Below, piece after piece: positions 15,921 to 25,000 of a stretch of DNA of 41,537 nucleotides (its first letter is position 1; every line of letters starts with the position of its first letter). Both the position numbers and the translations under genes were made by a program. The notes beneath the pieces are model-generated. The model had not been told where the DNA came from. It saw nothing but the letters and a program-made list of their open reading frames with translations, and ran no database searches. The stretch covers positions 1 to 41,537 of the forward strand of contig SKKK01000173.1 of the NCBI GenBank assembly GCA_007121535.1, written 5' to 3'. This DNA is from Planctomycetaceae bacterium (GTDB lineage Bacteria; Planctomycetota; Planctomycetia; Pirellulales; Pirellulaceae).

Positions 15921-16084
15921 GTGTGGTGAGCAGAACAACGAAGCCCTGAAAGGGCGAAACAACGCATGACGTCCAGGAAGACCGCTGTTTTGCCCTTTCA
16001 GGGCGAGACGCTGATTCATCACGCTACCCAGGGCGACGCTCCGTCCGCTAACGGCGGACTCCGCTTTGCCCTGGGCTGATTTGT
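15866..16084. repeat. Nested long inverted repeat
   Basis: The outer arms ACAAATCAGCCCAGGGCAGA (from 15866) and CCGCTTTGCCCTGGGCTGAT plus TTGT (16061-16084) are complementary with a small bulge. Inner arms are GCCCTGAAAGGGCGAAAC (15943-15960) and GTTTTGCCCTTTCAGGGC (15986-16003). The whole could fold into one ~220-nt structure. No gene was seen; 16085-16364 also shows none. Confidence 0.8.
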
Positions 16085-16364
16085 TAAGGCCACTCCGGGG
16101 CAAACTGCCGCTCACCGTCCGCATTTTTCGCCTGGACAACGCACTGGTTTCGAGCTTCGCACCCCAATACCCAGCGGCTGAGATCCTGGCGATCAAGCCA
16201 ACCGTCACCTGATCACGCGGATTGATTCTTGCTCCCATGTTTCGTACAATCTCCAATGATATGGAGATGCGGCGTCATCGCGAAACGCCCTGCTGGAAAG
16301 ACGTAAGTTACTACTTTCAGTGACTTTATTTTCACGACAAGGCTCTTACACGAAGGGGAATCGC

Positions 16365-17255
16365 ATGAAAAGACTGATGTTGACTGCCGTGCTCATTGCT
16401 TGCAGTATGGCCCCGGCCATCGGAGTTCGGGCGGAGGGTCAAGCCGGCGAAGAGGCGGCCATCCGTAAGGCGATCGAGTCTTACGTGGCTGCGTTCAATC
16501 GAGGGGACGCTATGGCTCTGGCGGCCCTGTGGTCGCCCGAAGCCGTGTACACCAGTCCGCTGAGTGGCGTGCAGGTCGTCGGCCGGGCTGAGATCGAACA
16601 GCAGTTTGCCGCCATGTTCGCCGACGCAAAGGGGGCGAAGCTGGAGGCGACGACGGAGGCCATCCAATTCGTCTCGCCCAACGTGGCCGTCGAACAGGGA
16701 ACGGCCAAGCTGATCCTTCCCGATCAGGCACCGGAAGAATCCGAGTACACGGCCGTGTACGTGAAACGCGACGGGCAGTGGCTGTTGGACCGCGTGACCG
16801 AAGAAGAACTGCGTGTCGTCCCGTCGCACTATGAACACCTGAAGGATCTTGAGTGGATGATCGGCCGTTGGGTGGACGCGGACGATCTGGCCGCGGTGGT
16901 CACGGAATGTAACTGGACGAAGAACAACAACTTCATCACGCGTTCGTTCACCGTCCAGGTCCGGGATCGCATCGACATGGCCGGCATACAGATCATCGGC
17001 TGGGATCCGTCCACGAAACAGATCCGCTCGTGGGTCTTCGACTCTGACGGCGGATTCGGCCAGGGGATTTGGAGCAAGAAAGGCCAGTCGTGGCATATCC
17101 AGACGACCGGTACCTTGCCCGACGGCACCAAGTCGTCGTCGGTGAACATCATCACGTACGTGGACGACGATACCTTTACCCTGCAATCGGTCAATCGCGT
17201 GGCGGGCGGCGAACTGTTGCCCAATGTAGACGAAGTGGTGGTCGTACGGGAATAG
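16365..17255 (+). CDS. Secreted SnoaL-like (DUF4440-type) protein
   Basis: The start at ATG 16365 is supported by GAAGGGGA upstream and by a signal peptide (MKRLMLTAVLIACSMAPAIG, then VRAEG). Residues about 28-145 form a SnoaL-like cone fold: EEAAIRKAIESYVAAFNRGD, ALAALWSPEAVYTSPLSGVQ, VGRAEIEQQF, ending YVKRDGQWLLDRVTEEE. The second half (about 150-296) is a beta-rich domain starting HLKDLEWMIGRWVDADD, like the DUF1579-type or lipocalin-like ligand-binding folds that often follow. Planctomycetes carry many such 'SgcJ/EcaC family' proteins of unknown substrate. The 296-residue protein is complete. It is followed 62 nt later by the repeat-rich surface protein. Confidence 0.8.
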   Translation: MKRLMLTAVLIACSMAPAIGVRAEGQAGEEAAIRKAIESYVAAFNRGDAMALAALWSPEAVYTSPLSGVQVVGRAEIEQQFAAMFADAKGAKLEATTEAIQFVSPNVAVEQGTAKLILPDQAPEESEYTAVYVKRDGQWLLDRVTEEELRVVPSHYEHLKDLEWMIGRWVDADDLAAVVTECNWTKNNNFITRSFTVQVRDRIDMAGIQIIGWDPSTKQIRSWVFDSDGGFGQGIWSKKGQSWHIQTTGTLPDGTKSSSVNIITYVDDDTFTLQSVNRVAGGELLPNVDEVVVVRE

Positions 17256-17317
17256 CTCCCCGAAGAACCTAGGATCAACAAAGAACAATGGAAGCAAACT
17301 TAACACGAGGTGTTGTC

Positions 17318-18622
17318 ATGAAACGGTTTTCTCTGCTAGTGATTGTCTTGGCGATAGGTCTGTTGTTTGCGGGCGAGCTGCTGGCACGCGGTGGTCGTGG
17401 CGGCGGCGGAATGTCCCGCGGTGGAGGTGGTATCTCTGCGCCTTCGATTTCGCGGTCCCCGTCGGTCAGCCGGCCATCCCCGTCGGTCAGCCGGCCATCC
17501 CCGTCGGTCAGCCGGCCATCCCCGTCGGTCAGCCGGCCGTCGGTACCCAGCGTGTCGAGGCCCAGCGTCGATACCCGCCCCAGTGTTGGCGGCGGTCCTA
17601 GCGTCGGCGCACGGCCCAGTGTCGGCGCACGGCCCTCGGCCGGCGATCTGCAGAATTTCTTGGATGTCAAACCGTCGGTCGGCGGCGCACGGCCGAGCAC
17701 TCTGCCCGCGGGCGGCGCCCGTACCGCTGCCGGTGCGGTGGCCGGTGGCGCCGCCGCCGAGTTCCTGCGCGGTGGGGCGCCTTCCGCCGGAACGCTGCCC
17801 GCAGGGGGCATTGGACCGGGTATCGGCGACCGACCGGGTATCGGCGACCGACCGGGTATCGGCGACCGACCTGGTATCGGCGACCGGCCTGGTGTTGCCG
17901 ATCGACGCGAGGTCGGTGATCGGCAGTTGGCAAGTAACCGTCCCGAGCGGATCGACAATCGGCAGCAGTGGCGTGAGAATCGCGTGGACCGCCGCGACGA
18001 GATCCTCGATCAGGTCAACCATACTCCGATCCGCGACTTTTGGTCGGATCATCCCTTGTGGGGCGCCTGGGCGATCACCCGACCGTTTCGTTGGGCGACT
18101 TGGGGAGGAATCGCCGGTTGGGTGAACTACGGCTGGACCGAACCTGTGTATTATTCCTACGGGGACAACATCTATTACCAAGACAATTCAGTGTATTACG
18201 GCGATCAGGTGGTGGCGACGGCCGAGGAGTATGCCCAGCAGGCGGAAGCGATTGCCGCTGCAGCCCCTGAGGCAACTCCGGAAAACGTCGAATGGCTGCC
18301 GTTGGGCGTCTTCGCCTTGACACCCGACGGCCAGGACTCCGGTCCCGAGCCGACCCTGTTCCTGCAGCTTGCGATCAGCCAAGAAGGAATCATCGCCGGT
18401 ACCCTGCACAACAAGAAAGACAACTCGACCAAAGAGATCGAAGGCATGGCGGAGAAGCAATCCCAGCGATGTGCCTGGACCGTCACCGGCCAGACGCGGC
18501 CGGTCATGGAGACCGGCATCAACAATCTGACCGAGAATACCGCTCCGGCACTGGTGCATTTCGCCGACGGATCAACCCAGCAGTGGCTGATGGTACGGTT
18601 GGATGATCCCCAGGCTCAGTGA
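17318..18622 (+). CDS. Secreted repeat protein of the planctomycete 'mu-protocadherin-like' type
   Basis: ATG 17318 follows GAGGTG and opens a signal peptide (MKRFSLLVIVLAIGLLFAGE). A Gly/Arg-rich segment is followed by SVSRPSP repeats (about 47-75), Gly/Ala-rich linker, and five PGIGDR-type repeats (about 166-194). Next is a segment rich in R, D, N and Q (NRPERIDNRQQWRENRVDRR). The C-terminal half is conserved and folded-looking: DFWSDHPLWGAWAITRPFRW, tyrosine-rich YSYGDNIYYQDNSVYYGDQV, and a domain ending ALVHFADGSTQQWLMVRLD. I recall this architecture from planctomycete proteins annotated as putative cell-surface or mu-protocadherin-like. It is probably exported and envelope-associated. 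The function is unknown. Confidence 0.75.
   Translation: MKRFSLLVIVLAIGLLFAGELLARGGRGGGGMSRGGGGISAPSISRSPSVSRPSPSVSRPSPSVSRPSPSVSRPSVPSVSRPSVDTRPSVGGGPSVGARPSVGARPSAGDLQNFLDVKPSVGGARPSTLPAGGARTAAGAVAGGAAAEFLRGGAPSAGTLPAGGIGPGIGDRPGIGDRPGIGDRPGIGDRPGVADRREVGDRQLASNRPERIDNRQQWRENRVDRRDEILDQVNHTPIRDFWSDHPLWGAWAITRPFRWATWGGIAGWVNYGWTEPVYYSYGDNIYYQDNSVYYGDQVVATAEEYAQQAEAIAAAAPEATPENVEWLPLGVFALTPDGQDSGPEPTLFLQLAISQEGIIAGTLHNKKDNSTKEIEGMAEKQSQRCAWTVTGQTRPVMETGINNLTENTAPALVHFADGSTQQWLMVRLDDPQAQ
17457..17540 (+). repeat. 21-bp tandem repeat inside the surface-protein gene
   Basis: Four nearly identical copies of CCCCGTCGGTCAGCCGGCCA plus T encode SVSRPSP. The DNA is conserved even at synonymous positions, pointing to recent expansion by slippage. 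Confidence 0.9.
17814..17903 (+). repeat. 18-bp tandem repeat inside the surface-protein gene
   Basis: About five copies of GACCGGGTATCGGCGACC encode PGIGDR; the last ones diverge (GGTGTTGCCGATC). Copy number may vary between strains. Confidence 0.88.
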
Positions 18623-18704
18623 ACGGTGTGATGGTGACAGTGAGCCGGATTCATTTGGCATTGGAGTCTTCGGCTGTAGGATGCGCGCAGGGTGCGCGTA
18701 TCTT

Positions 18705-18754
18705 TGTAGGTTGGGACTCTGTCCCGACCGGGTCGGGTCGGAGACCCAACCTAC
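18705..18754. repeat. Hairpin repeat downstream of the surface-protein gene
   Basis: TGTAGGTTGGGACTCTGTCC plus CGACC pairs imperfectly with GTCGGAGACCCAACCTAC, 83 nt after the stop codon. GTAGGTTGGG-type palindromes are common dispersed repeats. It may also act as a terminator, but no U tract follows. Confidence 0.7.
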
Positions 18755-18859
18755 GTCGGTTGCGGCCGTAGGCCGCGTTAGGAATTGATATGTCTCTTTC
18801 CCGTCAAGTGTGCTACAGGCCCGGCTTCTGGTTCAACTTGTTCTGGAGATACGGGTCGG

Positions 18860-20045
18860 ATGAACGGTGCGACAGCAGTGCTTGCTTCAAGTGCCCACAG
18901 CATGGAACGTCCCGGTTCCGCCCTGCGGTTTGCGCTGCTCGCCGTCTTGACGCTCAGCAGCTTGGTGGTTGATCCCACGATGGGGCAGGACATGCGGGAT
19001 CCGCGGCGAGACGCCCCGCCCGATGTGGCTATCGCCACCCGTCTGGTTCCGCTCTACTACGTCCGCGACGCAGAGCGAGTGCTGGCGATGGTGCGAGGAC
19101 CGGCGGCGCCCCCATTTCGCCCGCCCCCGTCCCCACACACAGACCGAGCGGCTGCAATCGTTGGCGGAAGAGCAGCGGCTTTTGCAATCCGAGCAAGCCT
19201 TGCGGGCCGACGATTTCCGTGAGCAATCCCAGTACCGGTTCAATCGATCTTCACGAGTTGATGCGTTCGGAACTCGCCGCCTTGGATGGTCAATTGAAAC
19301 GGCTGGCCACCGCGTTCCAAGATGACCTGCGGCGACAGTTCTACTGGCCGGTCTTGAAAGATATGCGGCGCAGGTCGAACGCCGGAAGATTGCGGATGGG
19401 CCAGATTCAGACGACCACGATCCGCACCAATGACCGCACGGTCGCCCGCGTCAGTCCGGGCCCGGTTGCCGTCCTGGAGCGTCCTGTCCGCCCGGTACTG
19501 GCCCAAGAAGGGCTCCAGGTGGCCCACGGCTTGGTCCAGGAAGCTCAAACGGTGGCCCAGTACGGGAGCATGCAAGCCGCTGGTAACGCGCTAGCGCCAG
19601 GCGGTGGCGCCTTGTTGGCTCAAGTCGGCGTGAGTCCCGTCCCCGGCCAGCATCTCGGCCAACTCGTCGCCCAGTCGGAACAGGTCACCGTCTCGGTGGG
19701 AGACGACATTCAAGTCACCCCGGTCATTCAGTCGGACGGGTGCAGCGTGGCGTTTCACCTGGTGTACACGCACACCCCGCGCCGTGACGACGATGCACGG
19801 ACGCCGGTCGCCTCGGGTGTCCAGCGACACATGGTCGAAGCGGACGTGCATTTGGCGAGCTTGGAGTTGCAGGAAGTCAGCCGCCCGCGGCCCAGCCGCC
19901 TCGGCCGGGCAGGACGAGTTGACGGCCTGGGTACTCCAGACGCTTCGCCGCCAAGCGCGCGACAGCCTCGCGGCCCCAGAAACCGCCCCGCGAACCGCGC
20001 ACCCCCCCGGCCGATCCGGCTCCGCGTCCGCTCCTACGGTAGACC
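18860..20045 (+). pseudogene. Secretin-like exported protein, multiply frameshifted
   Basis: The protein can be followed through several frames. First comes a signal peptide and N-terminus (MERPGSALRFALLAVLTLSS; IATRLVPLYYVRDAERVLAM). Then, after about 19100, TERLQSLAEEQRLLQSEQAL, RADDFREQSQYRFN. After about 19230 follows IDLHELMRSELAALDGQLKR, TIRTNDRTVARVSPGPVAVL, LAQEGLQVAHGLVQEAQTVA, VTVSVGDDIQVTPVIQSDGC, SVAFHLVYTHTP and HLASLELQEVS near 19885. A last block, DELTAWVLQTLRRQARDSL, is in yet another frame. The VEADVHLxSLELQEVS region resembles the C-terminal core of secretins (type II/III secretion domain) as seen in planctomycete homologues. At least two frame changes make it a pseudogene unless the assembly is wrong. 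A piece of it is duplicated at 11925-12055. Confidence 0.65.
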
Positions 20046-20468
20046 TGAAGCGTCAATCGGGAAGAAGAAACTGAGCGAAGTGCGGTGTGAACTGACCGAA
20101 TCGCTAGAACAGCTTCCAAGGGAGCCCTCGGGATCATGGATCGAACGGGAGATCCAAACCGCCGAGGGGCAAGCTGAACGGGATGTCGAGACATTGAGCG
20201 CGGCAATTTTTTTGCCATCAATCTTTCTGCCAAATCACAAGCGTACTGACGTTGCCGCAACCTATGGCAACCCGAGCAAGCTCGCTGGCGATGGCCGGGT
20301 CTTGTCCCAACTCGCCGGGAATCCAATCGTAGCCTTGTGGCGGCTGTTGAAACGCGACCAATCGTACACGGCATCGACCAAGGAGCGGACCCGCGAACAG
20401 TAGACGGCCTCGAAGCCGTCGGGGGCAGGAAAGGGGGAAGGGGGGGGTTCGTGCGGCCTCGGGCAGAT
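20046..20468. other. Stretch without a recognised gene
   Basis: One frame stays open on the plus strand to 20401 (KLSEVRCELTESLEQLPREP ... RTREQ) as a continuation of the secretin-like frame, but without family resemblance. I see no convincing gene or RNA here. Confidence 0.4.
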
Positions 20469-20557
20469 GGGGATGCTGGATGGAACTGCAATTGGAAGAA
20501 GGAACTTGTGGTTGACTGGCGCGGGTGCCGGTTTCTCTTTCATTCTCAACAGACTCA
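20469..20557. repeat. Repeat R4, interior segment copy
   Basis: GGAAGAAGGAACTTGTGGTT and GCCGGTTTCTCTTTCATTCT plus CAACA match 10907-10994 with a few substitutions and in the same orientation. The inverted arms are absent. It abuts the 3' end of the Y1 transposase fragment. Confidence 0.8.
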
Positions 20558-20560
20558 GGA

Positions 20561-20950
20561 CTACCGGAAAAATGGAACAGGAGAAAACAGAGAGAACAGA
20601 GCATACTTGCCCGACAACGTTTGCCGGGACGTCCAGTCCAGCAACTGCAGGTACTCGGCCACCGACATGCGCAAGAAACCCTTGTCGCTACAGCGGCCGC
20701 CGCTCCGGTTCCCGCACGACCCAAGTTCGCCACCAAGCTCGCCTGAGCCAACTGTTTCTGCCCGTTGCGCCTCGATCCGGCGTTGGACCGATGTGTGATC
20801 GCTCGCTTCCAGCGTCTCGGGCATCGCAGGACGGATCGGATGGAGGTCCACGTAAGCAGCACAAGCCAACAACAATTCCTTGCCCATCAACCGCACGGCA
20901 GGGTATCGGCTCTGCCAGAGTTTTCCGGCTTCCCCTGGCGTGGCACGCAT
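20561..20950 (-). pseudogene. REP-associated Y1 transposase, C-terminal fragment
   Basis: The minus-strand frame contains KLWQSRYPAVRLMGKELLLA, CAAYVDLHPIRPAMPETLEA and SDHTSVQRRIEAQ, later GFLRMSVAEYLQLLDWTSRQ. These match the C-terminal half of planctomycete-type RAYT proteins: (F/L)W(E)xRxxxxxLLD..ALLACM.YVDLNPIRA.(M/I)AETPE.SD.TS(V/I)Q.RI ... (M/P)...YL.L.DWTGRQ. The HUH and catalytic tyrosine part, about 150 residues, is absent. The last ~15 residues are unrelated. It is therefore a dead copy, distinct from the gene starting at 82. Confidence 0.75.
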
Positions 20951-21039
20951 TCGTTTACAGTCCTTGCAGTCGAATACGAGAATCTGTAAGCTAAAGAGGG
21001 CTTGAGTGATGGCTGGTGCGTGATGAAAGGCGATTTTGC

Positions 21040-21273
21040 ATGACCGAAACAGCAGAAAGAATGAAAACGAAGCTCTTGGGATTCTCCCTGCAGGATCGAG
21101 CCGAGTTGGCTCATTTTCTGATCGAGTCCTTGGACGTGGGCCAAGATCCAGACGCGGAGCCTGCCTGGGACGCGGAACTCTCCCGGCGGCTGACGGACAT
21201 CGAGAACGGACGGGAACCCGGTGAACCTGCCGGCTCTGTGTTCGCCGAACTGCGGGCCAAATACTCCTCGTGA
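21040..21273 (+). CDS. Addiction-module antitoxin (ParE-partner, short helical type)
   Basis: ATG 21040, with GAAAGG upstream, gives a 77-residue protein. MTETAERMKTKLLGFSLQDR, then AELAHFLIESLD and the WDAELSRRLTDIENGREPGE segment match the 'putative addiction module component' family (LxxxxRxxLAxxLxxSLD ... W..E...R..ei..G.). Such antitoxins neutralise ParE/RelE-like toxins encoded immediately downstream. Its end overlaps the GTG start of the toxin remnant by 4 nt. The antitoxin itself looks intact. Confidence 0.8.
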   Translation: MTETAERMKTKLLGFSLQDRAELAHFLIESLDVGQDPDAEPAWDAELSRRLTDIENGREPGEPAGSVFAELRAKYSS

Positions 21274-21472
21274 AACCGGTACGATTTTACCGCTCTGCGC
21301 GCGCCGAACTCGAGAAGGCCGTCGATCACTAAGCACCCGAATTCGCTACCGCGTTGTGCGACGGTTCCCTTACGTCGTGTTCTACCGCGAACTTGAAGAC
21401 GCGATCTGGATCGTTGCGGTGGCTCATGGAAAACGCCGCCCCGACTACTGGTCGAGACGTCGAGTGCCGTAG
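21270..21472 (+). pseudogene. ParE/RelE-like toxin with collapsed middle
   Basis: From GTG 21270 the frame reads VKPVRFYRSARAELEKAVDH and then a stop (TAA at about 21330). The adjacent frame continues immediately with STRIRYRVVRRFPYVVFYRE, LEDAIWIVAVAHGKRRPDYW and a stop at 21470-21472. These are the start and the end of a ParE toxin. The usual ~35-45 residues between them (acidic helices and the LG..F...L segment) are deleted and the junction is out of frame. The toxin is dead, which leaves the upstream antitoxin unpaired. Confidence 0.8.
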
Positions 21473-21832
21473 GCAAAAGAGTCAGGCTCGGGCATAGGAA
21501 AAGAAAACGGCCCGTGGGTTGAACGGTACGGTTACGGTCATCTGTTGCTTCCCGGCAAAGACCGCGGGAGTGGAGACCACAAGACGGACACCGGGGAATC
21601 CCGACGGCAGCCCCTCGATTTCCTTGCCCCGAAGCCTGCCTGCTCATTCCCTTGCCCGCAATTCGCTTGCCCTAAAACCCGCCGCTGACGATTCCCCTGC
21701 TGTCTTTCTCCGGATTCCGCAAGCGACCGCCTTGCTCTTGTCCGGACGCCCGGCACGGCGGACGACAGCGGCTAGTGAGATGACGGGATTGCCTCGGCTT
21801 GCGAATGGTGATACCCTGGACATACGAAATAG
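21473..21832. other. Stretch without a recognised gene
   Basis: No reading frame here resembles a known family on either strand. There are several short TTGCCC-containing repeats (21620-21680) but no clear element. Confidence 0.4.
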
Positions 21833-21926
21833 TAACACATCGGAGGTAACACATCGGAGGTAACCCATGATCAAAAACCCTGACCAAACACGGCAACAGT
21901 TATGCCCTTGTGATCGATAAGCCGAT
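21833..21926 (+). pseudogene. AbrB/MazE-type antitoxin fragment with duplicated ribosome site
   Basis: TAACACATCGGAGG occurs twice in tandem just before ATG 21867, giving two Shine-Dalgarno sequences. If one A is removed from the run at 21872-21876, the product reads MIKTLTKHGNSYALVIDKPI plus LEL. That is the swapped-hairpin N-terminus of AbrB-type antitoxins (K.GNS.AL.I.KP.LELL). As it stands the frame breaks after three codons, and the homology ends after about 23 residues. Confidence 0.6.
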
Positions 21927-22018
21927 TCTGGAACTATCGGAACTCGGTTGTACAAACGTGGTATTGGCATCGGTTCTGTTCAGGAACAACGCCGTCGCGA
22001 TGAACAAAGCGGGCCAGT

Positions 22019-25000
22019 CTAAGGCTCCAGTGAAATCTTCCTGCCCCCGGCAGCCTCGCCCGTTCGGTGGCCATCGAGCGAAAACTGGACCCGGGTGTGC
22101 GCGTCCGGGTCGGGAAGGACTTCCGGAGGTTCGAAGGCCGATCGGTAGCGGACCGTATCAGAGATGCGAATCTGTGCGATCGTCCCATCCAGCGGGCCGA
22201 TCGCGATGCTCTCTTCAGCCTCGCGCCGATGGAACACGTCGTCACCGCTCACCCTGCCGGGCCAGAAGTGCAACACGCCTCCGCGCCCGAGATCGTCTGC
22301 CCTGACAGGCTGGCCATCGACGTAAACCGCGTAATCACCATCGTCGCCAGCCGCACCGTCCACGGTGCGCCAGACAAATGCCAAGTGATACCACTGGCCC
22401 GCCTTGAACCAATACCGGCCGGTGAAGCCGGCGTTCGATTCCCGACCATGTGCCCAAAGGTTCAGCGATGCCAACTCGGGCCCGGTGGCTCTTACTCGAC
22501 CCCGCCGGTACTGGAGATCATGCGAACCGGCTCGTAGAAAGAACAGGTCGTTGAACCGGCTGCCCATCGCGTAGGCCAGATCGCCCGACGACCAATTGGG
22601 TCGGAACCAGAACTCGACGGTTCCTTCGTTGCCGGGAAAATGCGCGTAACCTTCCGCCGTCTCGTCACCGCGAGAAAACCGAAGTCGCGTGCTGCCGGGC
22701 ACGTGCAATGCCTGACGATCACCAAGTCCCGGCACAAACGCCACCTCGGCCGAGGGCGGCTCGAACTTCGGCGTCGGCGCGACCTCGGCGCCCGTCACCA
22801 GCCATTGCGGCGACCGCGAGAACAGCGGCTCGACGTTCAGCAGTCGCACCATCCCCGACTGAGTGGCATTCAATCGCCAAACCCCGGCATGGCCGGCGGC
22901 CGGGATCTGCTGTTTGCCGATCTTGCCCGCGTCGGCCTCCAACGCCACGGAGCCGTCCGGCCGTCGCACCTGGGTGGGTACGCCCAACAAAATCTCAAGT
23001 GTCTCGACATCCTCCGTTACCCGGAAATAGTCCGTCGCTCGGGCGCCTTGCATCCGGAAACCGTCCGGCGCGTAGATCGAGACCTGTGGCGAGTCGGTAT
23101 CCAGCACGTCGACAAGCTGTGCTCCGGGCACTTCCAGCGTGTACAGCCCCGGCGCTTCGGCGGCAGGCACGGTCAAGGCGATGTGCCGACGGCGCGGATC
23201 GTTCCGCGCCGCGTACGCAGTCCGCATCATCGCTTCCGCCTCGATTTGCACGTGTTCTACCGGTTTGCCGTTTGCGTTCGAGGCATGGCTGGCAATCACG
23301 GCTGTCGCTGCGGCGTCTTCCTCCCCATCGTCGGACAGCCGCAAGTGAAGCCGCATGTTCACCGGTCGATCGGCCGGTTTGCGAAACAAGATGCGCGATG
23401 GCGGCGGAGTGCCGTATTGCCGGGCGACGGGAAACGCCGTAATCGGATCTTGCGCTTCCGCCAGCACCCCAAGCGCGGCGGGTAGACCCATGGTTGGATT
23501 GATCTGAGATGTGATGTTAACCCTGCCCGGCCAGCGGCGATGTTCATCGACCGTTGCATTCACCACTCGCAGGTAATTCGGATCGCCTGTCCAGCGATAG
23601 GCGACGCTGAACAGAAAGCTGGGATAGGCCTGCCCGTCGAAGGCTCCGCTGACGCGATGGAACCGGTACTCGTAGTCGATTCCCTGCAGAAACGCCTGAC
23701 GGGCCAACGGGTCGCCCGTTGCACGGTAATAGAAATACAAGGAGATCAAGTTGCGATCCACCTTGTACAGCGAGCCGAAGCGGATCGCGTCGTTGATCCC
23801 GTTGGGGCTATCCAGGTCGATCACGTACCGGGCGAGTTCCCGGGCCATCTGGCCGAAATCTTCGTCCCACTCGCGGGCGTACAGATCGGCCAGAACACGC
23901 AAGATCATGAAGATTCCGTCGTACCGTTCCCGCGATCGCGCGGTCTGTTCCCAATGGGCCTTGAACGCCTGGCCGTGCATGCGAGTCAGTTCCATCACGT
24001 ACTCGTCGCCCGTCAGGTAGTATTCCAGCAGCCAATTGATGATGTCGTGCCCCGTGTTGCCGCCCGCTGGCTCCAATGCGCTGTGAGTCCCCCAGTACAG
24101 CGGTCGGCTCCAAAAGCCATCCAGCGGTCGGGCGGTGGTGAAACCGCCGACGAACTTCTCGTCCGTCGCATGGTGGACGATCGACCAATCGCCGGCGAAA
24201 CGATTGAACCGGGTGGCGTAATCGTAGTAGCGTCGATCGCCGCTGCGCGCAAACAATCCCCACACGTGCCGCCGCAGCCCGTAATCGACCTGGCCGGACA
24301 CGCGAAAGAACGCCGACCCGGCGCCGCGAATATGCGGCGGATCGCCCCAGGCGATGAAACCCGTTCGCCGCAGTCCCTCGTAGCTGGCCATCAGCCGATC
24401 CCAGAACTCCGAAAGCACCGCTTCCTCTTCGGGAAACTGCTGGTCGTCCACCGGGTGCATGGGCCAGCCGACCGCCTCGGTCGCCGTCAGCCATCGGGGT
24501 TCGGCCAGCACCAGCGGCGGCTGCGAAGCGGCCGTTGCTCGGGCAGCGATTTTCTTCGGGTCGTCGTCGACGCCGCGCGGCAGGAGCCAAACGTCATGGG
24601 TGCGCGCGGCGCCCTGTGCGTTGCTCGGTGCAACCTTTAACGATTCGACCCCTTCGGGCGCGCGCTCGGCCCACTGCTGCCAGTAATCCTGTACCAGTGT
24701 TGCCGGGCGAAAGTCCAGTTCCCGCCCGCTCCGCCCGGACCAGAATGCCACTCGCGTCCCCTCAGGCCCGAATGCGATCTCCTTCGGAAAACGTTGCGCC
24801 AGCCAGGGCATCACGACCGTCAAGCCATGGTCCTGCCAGACGGCGTCGGCCCAGTCGCCCACCGTCGCGGTCTCGTGCAGCCGGCGATGATCGGATGACA
24901 CTTGCCGGCGCTTATCCGTATCGGACAGCCCGGACTCGAACGGTGCGCCACGTGCGACAATCGCTCGAGCCTCGCGCTCCAGGAAATGGGGAAAGACGTC

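Noticed and set aside
15798-16256. 152-codon minus-strand frame across the nested inverted repeat
   Set aside because: The sequence is explained by palindromic repeats; such frames are well-known spurious predictions in repeat-rich planctomycete genomes.
17457-17540. 21-bp repeats as a possible CRISPR array
   Set aside because: Units are directly adjacent with no unique spacers and lie in frame within a coding region.
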